Origin: Mytilisepta virgata
Taxonomy: Eukaryota; Mollusca; Bivalvia; Mytilida; Mytilidae
Length of the DNA: 64,000 nt
NCBI GenBank assembly: GCA_028015205.1
Contig: CM051514.1
Coordinates: forward strand, 37,278,150 to 37,342,149
Direction: 5' to 3'
The position numbers and the translations under genes are program-made. The number at the start of each line of letters is the position of its first letter. Within the stretch, counting starts at the first letter, position 1. A model generated the notes under the pieces. That model was not told where the DNA came from and made no database searches. It saw only the letters and a program-made list of their open reading frames with translations. Of this stretch, positions 47,266-59,094 are shown piece after piece.

Positions 47266-50200
47266 GTAATCATGCATTTTTCTGTTGATATTTTAAAACT
47301 TTTTACATGAAAATAACCATTATTGGAAAATTAAGTCATGTAAACAAATTCAGATATATATAAAAAAAAAATTGATAAAAGTGCATATGACATGGTCTAA
47401 AAGTGCAAATTACTGATTTGTTAGTTTCATTTTATCTTAATACAAAAGAAATCTTAAGTTTAGTGCAAATTTGGCACTCAATTTAAACCCGATGCATTGT
47501 TTGTTACTGTTTTGGCACAGAATTGCAAACTCATTTGGCAGTAAAGGTTTTGCCATTTTGGCATTTAGTTTTGAATCACATTATGCGAAATAGTTTTTTG
47601 CTTTCAATATGTTTGGCCTTGAGCACCACTAATGACACAATTGGTCGATAAATGCATCAGGTGCACTAAAATTTTAATAAAACTAGTTTCTATTGATTTC
47701 TGTTTTTCAGGAAAAAAGGTCAAAATTTAGATAAAGTTAAAGTGTCATTCATGCCAGCTGTTTTATTTAATTTATTTACACACCAGGAAATTCTAGACTT
47801 AATTGTAACCTTCCTTTTATACTAATCTATTCATTCAGAAACTTATGTTACAACTGGAATTAATTCTGTTCACGAATCTAAAGTTGTCAATTTAACGATT
47901 AAAATGTTGCATAACAACACAAAATATAATGAATAATTAAATGTTTCATCCATCTTGCAATGAATTCATTGACATCAGACATATTTCATGGGAAGACAGA
48001 ATTTTATGTATTGATTTTGCAATCTTTGATAAACTTGACAAGATTTGAATTTAATTGTGAATGAATAAGACATTCTGTTGAACACAGTATAATTGGATTA
48101 GAATAAAAATGTCTTGATGAAAAGGCTGTGTATATACAAAATATCAGTAAATTATTTTCCTAAAGAATCCATAGGCTAGATGAAAATAAAGATATATACT
48201 ATGAGTCCAGTTTTTTTGGTTTTTTACCGGATTTTCCATCAGAAAAAATGTACGAGTGGCTGGGTGTTCGGCTCCATAAAGTAATTAAGAAAAATCCATT
48301 TTGATCTAACTCTGACATTTTCTTGTGCTTTTTTTGTTAAAAATAAGTTTTTCAAGATGCAAAATAAGATTTGTTGTATGCATCTTGCAAATTTGTCTCT
48401 TTAGTTGAGCTTCATGTCCAAATTGAAATCCAAACTTAGAGAATTCGAGAAATGGTAAATCCAAAGTAAGATATAACAAGAAGCCATAAACAGTTGCTTG
48501 TCTTGTTGTATGGTCTTCAGCTCTACCTTGAAATCCTAAAATTAAGTTTTAAGGATGCTTGCTGGTCATGTTTTGGTCTTTTTGTCAGATTTTCGGAATC
48601 CTCTGGTTTTATCCATTTTTAAACATGAATTTTTTTGTTCATGAACCCCTACTTTTTCTTTTATAATTCAATTATATATACCGTAAAATGGTAGTTGACA
48701 AAATCTTATGAAATCCTTTTTATTTTTTCATACATTTTTGAGAGACTGAAGTTGCCAATGCAAAGACAAGGAAAAATCTAGAGAAAACCCATTTGCTGCA
48801 AATTTTCAAGGCCTTATAGCTCTAAAATAAGATCATGAACCTATATTTTTTTCTTACTTATTTGTTTACTATTCAAATGTTCTCTCAAACTAAAACACCT
48901 ATTTCAAATCCTATTTATTTCCTATTAGACCAGCGATCATCCTTAATTCAGATTAATTATGTTCATGATTGAAAACTGCCAGATTTAACTATGAAATATT
49001 GCCCCATTGATGTAGAACCCATATTGTTATATAAGTTCATCTGGCCAAGAAGGTGAAAATGAGCTATTGTCATTATTTTGTTTCTGTCTCCTGTTTTGTC
49101 ATTGTATACTTTCTTTTAAAGGTTTTTTTAGTCCGCTAAAAACACTGGGCCAATTGGGACCAGACTTTGGTGGAAATGTCCTTGGAACCCTGTGCACGTA
49201 CTTTTGAAAAAAATAAACTATTTTCAAAAGTATGTGCACTGGGTCCAGACCTTGAGACAACATTTGCTGCACCAATCCTAAAAATAGAAAAATCAGCATA
49301 ATATTTAAATACTTCTTTTAAACAAGTGGAAGAAGCTTTGGTCCTTTGATTGTCATCTTTCAAATTTTGTATCTTGACCTTGGACTGAAATAGGGACTTT
49401 TAGTAAAAATAGACAAAAATAAGCAAAAGGAAATGTTTGTAGACTTTCTCTGCTAAAACTACTTGGTCAATTGAGACCAGACCTTTTTGTAATGGTAAGG
49501 GCATTACCATTTGGTTGGCAGATAAATTCAAAATCTGAAGCCATCATTAGCCTAATATATTGTATTTAATACTTTTTTCATTTACATCACAAACATAAGT
49601 AATAAGGATAAAAATTTGTTTGTCTTTACGGTGAAAGAGATTAATTAAGGTTCAGACCAAATACAGATTATAATTTGCTAAGAGTGAAAAGTGTCACCTT
49701 AGCATAGTTTATGTAGACGGATATAAATGAATATAAAACAAAGAAATAGGTTTTGTCAAGGTCTGGATAAATTATAAAAAAAAGTCACGTTTATTAGATA
49801 TGACTTTTTCATGGTATTATTTAAAGCATGGTTATTCCAACAAACTTGAAATTTGTTTCTTAAAATTTAACAACAATCTGTCTGAGTGATAATAAAACTA
49901 AATTTTCTGTAACCACTGTTTTGAGCGGACCGCTCCTCCGGCTGTACTTTGCAAAACTAATGTTGAAAAATCCAATGGCATAATTTTTGGAATGTAACTC
50001 GCACAAACCTACTATATCTATATTATATAGGACATTTTATTTACACTGTAGGCTATGAATGGCACAGCTGTTGGTCAATATTGACCACTAAATGGACAGA
50101 CAATTCACTAATTTATTGATCTCCCCAGGAAAGTAACCAAATTACAAGTCACTATCTAAAATGGCCATTTGAGATTAAACATGCTTTGTGTTATGTTCTT

Positions 50201-52155
50201 CATATTCAGATGAATGTTAATTTTGTGTCTGTTTAATTTAGATTAAAGATTCAAGTTAGTAAATCATTCAAGATTTATTTCTGAATGGAGATCCTGCAGT
50301 TTTAAGTGAAAACCTTTATAAAGTATTGAATGAACGAGGACATTCATTTTCTAGATGACCGGTATTGTTTTCATTGTGTTGGGAGTGAATTCATTAACAA
50401 TAATGGTTTGATGCTTAAAGAGATTAATTTTGGAAAATTGGACAGGTAGAAAATGAATTTAATTATTTTTCTCAGAAATTAGACTGACCCGTGATTTAAT
50501 TTACAATCGTTTTTCATCTCGATGGTAACGTTTTAGAAAACTAATATGAAATTTGATTTTTACAGCCAAATCAATGCTTTGATCCATATTGAATTATAGG
50601 AAATTTTATGATGGCAGTGAGAATGGTTGATTCTTTTAGAAGATTGGAGTTATTTGGATGATGTTATTTAAGAAGGAAAGGTTGACAATTGTTTGGAATC
50701 CAATTCTATCATGTATTGACAATTTAACGGAATTTTCTATATGATTATCCCTGAGGAACGTGATGTTTAGTTTGAGAAAAGATATTGAAATAAACAAATA
50801 TTGGATGTTTTGTTACAAAACATAACAATTACATCTTGCCTGAAGACTTTATTTTACAGTAAATTGATGTATTTTTGTGCAGTTACAGAAGACATACATA
50901 AAATATGTGCTTTTTCTTGGAATTTATACTGATCTATATCGAAAGGTATCTTTGCAAAGAATTCAACATTTAGAAATATAAGGCATTTGTATTCAAAAAT
51001 TTTATGACAAAATAAGCACTACTTTATAGGACTGGACATAGCATATTTAGTATTGATTATTTGTCTTAATTAAGATTAGCTGACTTGTCGCAGATGAGGA
51101 CCTAGCAATATAAATAAGACTGAAAGAGAGGATATATGGCCGACAAATTGGATTCTATTCAATTTTGCTTCAGGAAGATAGAAACAACAGTAAATGTAGG
51201 CACAATCTTTTCATTTAAAATAATAGATGTGTTACTAAGGAAACTTTCCGGAAAAAGCAGAAAAATTTCAGCTGACATTTTCCTGTATTACAGTTTTTGT
51301 GTCTGACATTTAAACCTGGATCTTCATTTGACATTTTCTTCAGCGTTTTAACAAAAGGAGATTTTAATTAACAATGACTAGGTGTTAATTGTGTACCCTA
51401 CTGCGATTCAAATATGAAACACTGCCACGTTCATTTGTAGAAATAAAATTGGCAAAAATATGACAATTAATTTATTATCAGCGACATTACTGTAGGAAAA
51501 TTAAATACTGCAGAAAGTGTTCCTATGGCTAAGCTATTGTATTTTAGGGTTGGTGTTGAGTTGTTTATGTGCACTGTCCTTTGCAACAATCAAAATGTAA
51601 TTAACACAGTCCTTATTTAACTGGACATTGATTGACCAACTGGTTGATATTAACTTTATCAGTTAATTTATTGCTCGCCACATCTGCTTAATGTGAGAAT
51701 TATCAGAAAGGATGAGACAGTCTGTATTGTTGTAGTTGGGTAATGAACAGGGATGAAACAAGGAAATTACACCTTATCTTACAAATGTTGTGAATTATTG
51801 TGTGTGAAGTCATTTTGTTATGACAAAAAGGGGGAGATAATTTATGAGAAATTATTCTGTAAAAGTAAAGGAGTGTTCTTAAAAAGAAACTTAGGTCTTT
51901 TATTTATGGAATTATCTTTTCATCTATCAATCCTGGATTTTTAAGCAGAAATTCTGTTTGAAGTTATTATTTTATAATCAGAAGCTGGGAATATATGATT
52001 AATATCTTTTATGATAGTAAATTAAGACTAGCTTAATTGAGTGTTTGTATAGTTGAAAGAAATTTATTAAAGAAAGAATTACGTAAGAGGTGAAAAAAAT
52101 GACAAGATACAAGCGACACATTTGATGTATTAGGAACATTATGTCTTAATGACTC
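47266..52155. other. Intron, with one degraded TAGCTCACC-family copy
   Basis: AT-rich. 49025-49560 contains 'aagaaggtgaaaatgagcta', 'ccgctaaaaacactgggcca' and 'gggaccagactttgg', then 'tctgctaaaactacttggtc' and 'gagaccagacctttttg', matching the internal layout of the TAGCTCACC family at low identity. 49205-49230 holds an inverted repeat, TACTTTTGAAAA/TTTTCAAAAGTA. Otherwise nothing recognised. Confidence 0.5.
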
Positions 52156-52578
52156 ATGTTTTGTACTATGAAAGATGCAATATTTGGTTGTATGTGGGGA
52201 AGACCTAATCCTAATGGTACACCAGATTCAAATCAGGAAACACTTGAGAAAAAGCCCTTCGCACAACACGTTCAAAGTCAAAAACAAACCGTAGGATATA
52301 TGAGGGCCCAATATAACCGTGGAAATAATACAGTTTCGACACATTATGTACCACATACATCCCCGCCAAAAAAGGGGGCGAGGCAGAAGTCTCGTTCACC
52401 ACCGTCTGGCCAGAGACGTACAAGAGGGTTATCTCCTTACGACCGTGAGAGGTCACCACACAGACCAACGACACTTTGTACATTCCCTTGTCAGTATGCT
52501 TTACCACGTCCTGTGAGGAGTATTCTTAAAAAACCAAGTCAGAGGGAAGCTTACCTCATTGAGGAGGATTATTTTGAG
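52156..52578 (+). CDS. SRCIN1/KIAA1217-like: Alternative first coding exon D, Ser/Arg/Pro-rich
   Basis: The exon encodes 141 residues. It starts MFCTMKDAIFGCMWGRPNPN, with a second in-frame Met at residue 5. A TGA immediately upstream (52150) shows that it opens a reading frame instead of continuing one. Residues about 70-105 are rich in RSPP, RRTRGLSP and RERSPHRP motifs. The C-terminal part reads PRPVRSILKKPSQREAYLIE followed by acidic EDYFE. The donor TTTGAG|GTAATT at 52579 leaves phase 0, matching the phase-0 exon at 58981 after a 6.4 kb intron. The sequence is much more GC-rich and less stop-prone than its surroundings, which supports real coding. This would be an isoform with a long basic head in place of the exon A/B plus 39641 N-terminus. 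The head function is unknown. Confidence 0.7.
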
Positions 52579-55500
52579 GTAATTGTTGTTGTACAATGTT
52601 GTCTTAGTGTTGTGCCTGTTTGATATGTTCTTACATGTAACTGTTTTTTTGTGTTGTATTGGAAGGTTTAAAAAAAAAACAACTAAAGCCTTACTCTAAA
52701 TTAGATGTCTACCTGGCATCTACTTACTTCCAGTTCATTTTAGTTAATTTGATATGTTTTGTTATACCACAAAAAAGATATGATTCTAAAATAGTTTAAA
52801 GAAATTGTGATGATAAAAAATTTCAAAGGATATATTGTTTTCACATAGTTGATGCTGGAAAATGTTGCCCTTTTGAAATATGTTTAGGTAAAATGATGTG
52901 CTGTATATGTTTATCTAAGGGTAATAATTCACACATGTTAATTAACCCAGCATCTTTCAATACAAACAACAATAAACTGTCAGTCTGTCAATCATTAAAG
53001 CAACATTATCAATGAGTTGAAAAATAGATAGATGGGATGTGGTGAAAACCAATGAGTCCTGTGCACTTTTAATACACTTAAAATATTCCCTTAATTCAAT
53101 TATTTTTTTATTTACATTAGTTTTAATGGGTTGTTGAAAATTAGAGAATCATTGGGTCCTGAATTCATAAATTACCAGTATTTAGCAAAGTTCAAAAATA
53201 ATAGAATTACTAAGGGTATTGCACATGGTAGTAAGAAATAAATTTAGTCACATCTTTCATGCCAGCTACAGTTAAATCTTAGAATTCCCCATAAAGTTAT
53301 TCAGTGGTCCCAAAATATTTGAATTGCATTTGTTTGCTTTTTGCCATCAAAATGTGTCTGTCAGTTTCTTTAGTTTGCAGCATTTAATTAGGTATAATTT
53401 ATCTTCCACTGATAACAAAGTGTGTGGTTGTGTCTTTGATTTTGATTGAAGCTCGTGACTTGGCATTTACCATATCTGCAGTTGTGTTCTTGGGATCATT
53501 TAAGTGATGTCTCACTGAAGGACACTTCCTATTTTTTCATATCATCAATAAATCTGTTGATGGCATAATTACAGATTGTCAAACATGTGGTCATTTTCAC
53601 ATGCAGTCTATAGAAAAAGATAATGTTGTTTAATAAGAAATAGGTTCTTACGACTTGTCACTGTAAAAGATCTGTGTAAGAAATTCTATGTCTTTTCACT
53701 CATACTGCTATGCTCTGGCCACAGTTGAACTTGTGAAAAACAAAAGTTCTCACAATATTGGATGAAATTCCAGACTTTTAATAAAGACTCATGTATAAAA
53801 ACTATTCTAGACTGCAGGGAAAAATATTATTAGAAGCAATTCCTATCACTCTTACAAAGCCCTAAATAAATATCAGTTAGACACAGAAAAAAATCAATCA
53901 TACTTTACTGAATTGGTCTCATTCTTCTCTTTGTCACTGATCTATATTAGTCAAACAAATTAGGGGCCATCTCAAAATATTGTAAAACAATAGAGCAAGG
54001 TAACTACCGTAGTAACATCTGAGATCATGCAATTACATGAATCTTTCTAATTTCAGAAATTGTCATCAGAAAGCATTCCTTATTTTCTACCTGGTCTAGT
54101 GCTCTGTTTAGAAGATCAAAAGGCAATAATTGAAGTATCCATGATTGTTCAGAAATTATCATTTTGTTCTTTGAGAAGGGTATTTTTCCTAAACTTTAGT
54201 AAGAGTTCTTTCCTATACACTTACTTGCAGTTCTTAAATCTATCCAAGCTAAATTTAACATTCCATCATTTATAGGTCTTCACAACAAGTGTTATTTACA
54301 AAGATTATATAAAGCTGAGGGTAGGAAATCATATATGTACTGTTTTTGAATGGTTTTATTATGAATAAAGATATTAAGCAAAAAAAACCCATTAAAAATT
54401 AAAAAAAATTGATTCCTACATATGCATCCTCGTAAGTCAGGGTTTTGTATCCACGTTCGTTCCAACAAACCCCTGACATCACACATGCATATTTTGCGGG
54501 TCCAACATATTGTCTCCTGATGTGTGATGTACATATGAGATGTAAGAATTGTGGAAGGGTTAGGAGTGGATTCTGGCAGGACTCGGAATATTATTAGAAT
54601 GTCTGGATCAGTTATACTTTTATCTGATAATTAATTTAAAAATGTTAAAGTTACACAAGGTCTTAAGACATAAGGAGAATAAATATCATTAGAATCTGTC
54701 CTCTTTTGACAGACATGAATTTACAAAAGTATAAAGTACATTGCATCTCTTCATTAAGTCCCAAACATACAATTAACCTTTATAGTCTAACACGAGTGTT
54801 GCATGTTGTCAGAGCCAGCTGTATTACATCATGCTGATAATGATGTGTATTGGATGGTAATTGGCTTAGATAATTTCGTGATCCAATACATAAAAATTAA
54901 CAAGCATTTAAAAGGATCAGTCTTTAAAATCTTTGTTCCATGTGTACTTAAAATATTAGTTATTCTAGTTTTGAATTGAAGATTGCGTTTATACATTCTT
55001 TTCCAGTGTAACGTCAAGACTCCTCAGCTCATTACTTTTTACTGCACTACCATGGAATTTTTTTATAGATTTTAATTAGTTAACTTCATCTTGTAATTAT
55101 CTCATTACTGTTAAATGTTGTTTTGTAATAATAAATGTGTCATTGGTGCATTTCCAATATTCTTTTACTGATACCTAGATTTTATGAAAAAGGAAGTTAA
55201 TTTTTAGGCTCAATACACTACATGGTTACAATTGGTTAAAATGGCACGAAAGGTCATTTCAGGGGATTCATTTAGATTTTTTTCCCATCAGTGTCAGGGA
55301 GAAAGGATCAAATTGACAATCTTATACATAATCACATAATAATGAGCAATTATCTTGTTAGGTTTCCCTGTTTGAAAGTTTAAAACCAGATTCAGTGCAC
55401 ATGATACAAAGCGCAGAATAAGGCCTTTCTTCTGTTTTCATTTCTTCCCTATTTGGTACTTCTCTGATTAAGGCTGTTCTGTTGTTACTAAGGAATAAAA

Positions 55501-56589
55501 TGGAATAAAAAAATCAATTTTAAATTGTTTATTTATACTTGACTTGTACTTTTTTGTCACTCTTTACTTGGTTAGGTGACTACTCTTTTTTTATCATCTA
55601 CATATGAGTCTGTAACTTGCTATTGATGTTGCTACTGTCCCTAAGCACAGGAAACATGTCTTTTGCCCCCATCCGACAGATGGTGCATGTGACAAAAGTT
55701 CAGGCAAAGGAATGTGAGACCATCATCAAGAAAAATCTTGCACTGCACTGCAAGTTCTTTAAACGGCCTATTTGTCTTAATTTGAAAAAGAAATTTGAAG
55801 AAAAAAACTCCCTATGCTGTCATATGTCTGTCTGACTTTTTGATTTAAGAAAGAATAGGGTTTTCCCATAAATGAACAAAAACAATGGAAGAAGAAAAAA
55901 TTTTCATTAATAGATTTACTGTAAGAGCAGAAATTTTCATAGAAGCACTAATAGCAGAAATTTTCGTGGGAATTTAATTTTGTTTATTTGGTGGGTAAGT
56001 GTAATCAACGAAAATTAATCCCCTGTTTGAAATACGACCCCTTAGTTTATCAATATTTGTTAAATTTGAAATCCGCAAAATCATTTTCAGAAAGGAATCC
56101 ACAAAATTTTAACCCAATGAAAGAAGGTAAAACAGAAGCCAACAAGATGAACAGGGAATTCATGACAATAGAATTCTGTAGGAATTTGATTTTTTGCTGG
56201 TATTTATACTGTATAAGGAAGATTTCATCTTGTCCTGTTTCCAATTTGTGCTATTCCCAGAGGATAAATAATTTATTATTAAAGGCTGATTCTAAATACA
56301 ATAAATAATCCATTATGATTTTCCAGAATTAATTTGTAAGAGGATAGAGGTATATTGAGAATGGTATTATATGACTTAATACAATCTATAGTTTGTTGTA
56401 CAGTTTCTTTATGAAATTCAACATCTGTAGATGTATATCATTTACAGGTAGATATTAGACCAAACCATATCTTCATACTGTAGTCTGAATATTAATTGTG
56501 GTTCCATCAGAGTGATGTTTGTTCAGGGGTTGAGCCAAGTAATATGGGCTCCTATTTCATGTGTGAGAATAAATTAATATACATGTACT

Positions 56590-56750
56590 TTTTCTGAACG
56601 ACTATCCTTATTTATATCATGATGCCATAAAATGTAACCAGATATCCTGCATTTATCAAAGATGAAATTCCTGGGAGAAACTTCTTTTTTGAAACCTATC
56701 ATTTGGACTTTTTAGAGTATCATGTTATAAATAGGATATATACCGGTGTT
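56590..56750 (+). repeat. Duplicate block 2, copy B
   Basis: Partner of 41150-41323, in the same orientation and 15.4 kb away. It keeps 'tgtaaccagatatcctgcat' exactly. Confidence 0.7.
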
Positions 56751-57127
56751 GGGATAATGCCGGGCTCACTTCGAAGTCCTTTCAAAGGCACTGAACAAGT
56801 ATACTCATCTCTAAGAAATAAGCATCTTTTTAAAGACCAAACCAGTGCTAATATGATCCGTCTTAAACTTACAACAAGATTTTCTCTATGTTGAAGGCCT
56901 CATAGTTTTACCGAAAAGCATTAATTCTTTGCTTTTGTGATGTGGATATTGTGTCAAGAATATATCCACATGTCCTGACTTTCTAAAACTTAGTAAAAGA
57001 TACTAAATGATATCAATAAGAGTGGTCTCTCAGAATTAACATTTCAATTAAAGAAATTGAAGCTAATTTCTTAAATTTGGAAAAGTTAAACTCAGTTTAA
57101 TAAAAAGATGAAAATACTAAGCAAGAA

Positions 57128-57143
57128 CCCCCCCCCCCCCCCC
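57128..57143 (+). repeat. Poly-C tract (16)
   Basis: An uninterrupted run of 16 C. Confidence 0.9.
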
Positions 57144-58244
57144 ACCTCCTAAAAGAAAAGAAGGAAATAAAGTATAAATGTACTTTTACCATTGTGAAAC
57201 TATAATAAAACACATTTTAGTATTAATTCAATTGACCTTTTTCTACTATGGACACATATAAATCTTTTGTCATGGAAATTAAGTATCCATTACCAACTAT
57301 AGAAGTACTATATCGATGGGTCTGATGGATCATCATATATATCCTATTTACTTCCCAATCCTAAATATTCCATCTCCAATATCAATATTTTTCTGGAAAG
57401 TCCATTTTCCTTATCATAATATTGTTGGTTTCCCTAGAAAACCAGCAGTGCTGAAGTTAAATTGTGTTGGATTTTATAAAACTACAGAGAATTTATAACT
57501 TTTAGAGCACTTTTGGTAAGTGTGTCGTATTTATTTGTAAATATATTTGTATACATTGTTATATCAGCTAATTACCATAAAAACCTGTACAGAATGTAAA
57601 TGTAAAACTTCATTATTGAAGAACTGCTGTACAATTTATATGTTTAAGATTCAGGTTCTGAACAATTTGAATAGTTGCATGTATTTTTGGGTATTTTTTT
57701 TATAACATTGGGTCTGAAGGATATGCTTACCGGTAAAAATTCTATGATACAAATTTTGATGCACAAGATGTGCAAATTACGTTGATTTATGACTCATCAG
57801 TTGTGCTCAAGGTCTAAAATGTCGAAAAGCAAACAATAAACAAAAAAGTTGAAGAGCAAATTTAAAAAAATGACAAAATGACAGCAACAAAAAATAAATA
57901 CCGAGGCTGTTTGCAAATACATGTACCATGTATTTTCAGTGGGTGTTCGTCTGACTGTTGTATGTTCGTTTTATTGAATACTACCTTATTTGGTATTTGT
58001 TGTTACTTTTGTTTAGTTCTGATATCATTGCCTCCATTGGCATTTGTCTTGTAGAGTTCAATGAAAAATTTAGAGATAGGTAGCTCATTGCATGGTTCCT
58101 GTTCCAAAATAAGTCCAAAAAAATCATGTTTAATTTTAAAAAATTATGAATGATAAAGTTATACATTGTTGTTAAGCAAGAGTCCATAGATGTAATAAGG
58201 CATTAATTCTGCATTAAGTATTTGATATATGTTAGCCCCGTAGC

Positions 58245-58489
58245 ATTTTGTTTGTTTAGTTTGGGTTTAATACCATTTTCAGCACATTTGACTATTTTGC
58301 GGGGGCCAGTTTTTATTGGTGGAGGAAGCCGGAGTACCCAGAGAAAACCACCGACCTTCGGTAGGAAAATTGGAAATCCTTGTCAATTAAGGTGGGAGTT
58401 GAACACACCCCACCACAGGTGAGATTCGAACTCACAACCGCAGTGTTGACAGACTAGTGATACCTAGACCACTCGGCCACCGAGACCGG
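58245..58489 (-). mobile_element. tRNA-derived SINE (family 1), perfect 11-bp target duplication
   Basis: On the minus strand it starts TCCGGTCTCGGTGGCCGAGT, with the B-box GTGAGTTCGAATCTCACC (complement of about 58420-58437). The same body as the copy at 35095 follows, ending in AAACAAAC. AGCCCCGTAGC is present at 58234-58244 and 58490-58500. It is the best-preserved SINE in the window and lies 500 bases upstream of the shared exon at 58981. Confidence 0.9.
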
Positions 58490-58980
58490 AGCCCCGTAGC
58501 GGAATATGATTTATATAATGATACATTGAAAGGTTTGATAATTTTATAAATGAGGGAGGGGGGTCTTTTGTGAATTTCACCTTTTTCAAAGATAAGCTAT
58601 GATAAATGAAGTATAATTGGTTATATTTTATGTCATCATGATAAAAATGTATTTTAAAGCACTTCACATGCTTAGGAAACATTTAAGGTCAGATGATGTG
58701 CTCCTTTCCCCAGTATTTGATAAAAGAATCTATCATTCTATCCTCTGTGTCAAGAGATGGCTACCATAATATTGTAAAAAAGGGTTTGCCAACCTAGGTA
58801 GCTAAGATAGAAAAGTTGCAGGTGAAAATCTATTGTTCATTGCCTACTTTTGAAAAAAGTGCTATGTTTTCCAACGATTTACTTATGGTAATGTAATACA
58901 TTATCCTTTCCCATTTTGACCTGACCATGATGATGCAAACTATAAATTTTATATAGTTCAAAGGTATTTATATTTTACAG
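58490..58980. other. Intron, no features seen
   Basis: AT-rich, ending at acceptor ATTTTACAG. Confidence 0.5.
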
Positions 58981-59094
58981 GATGACTCAAGGAAGAGAGA
59001 AGCATTCATGGACATGCTGGCTAAAAGATATCCAAAGTATGCTGACAAGATCAGTGGAACATCGAGTGAAGATGGCTTCCCAATACGACCACAC
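58981..59094 (+). CDS. SRCIN1/KIAA1217-like: Shared coding exon with SRKREAF motif, SRCIN1/KIAA1217-like
   Basis: The exon encodes 38 residues in phase 0: DDSRKREAFMDMLAKRYPKY, then ADKISGTSSEDGFPIRPH. The acceptor is ATTTTACAG|GATGAC and the donor is CCACAC|GTTAGT at 59095. The pattern KREAF-x2-(M/H)L-x-(K/R)-YP-x2-A-x2-I-x-G is what I recall from vertebrate KIAA1217 and SRCIN1 just before their first AIP3-like block. This makes it the best family marker in the window. Three phase-0 donors upstream (39885, 47265, 52578) fit it. The remaining exons, including the LGVLYLQYGDE-type AIP3 segment and the coiled coils, are not found before position 64000. The annotated gene is therefore 5' partial. 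An alternative donor, ATCGA|GTGAAG at 59066, would change the exit phase and is less likely. Confidence 0.8.

Larger units (their letters stand above)
52579..58244. other. Intron, no gene recognised
   Basis: AT-rich. It contains the second copy of duplicate block 2 (56590-56750) and a 16-base C run at 57128. A peptide-like stretch at 55650-55830 is discussed under rejected items. Confidence 0.5.

Noticed and set aside
55617..55835. 72-residue open stretch (MSFAPIRQMVHVTKVQ...) as another exon
   Set aside because: No plausible donor in the right phase before its stop and no recognised family. Its composition is only slightly better than background.
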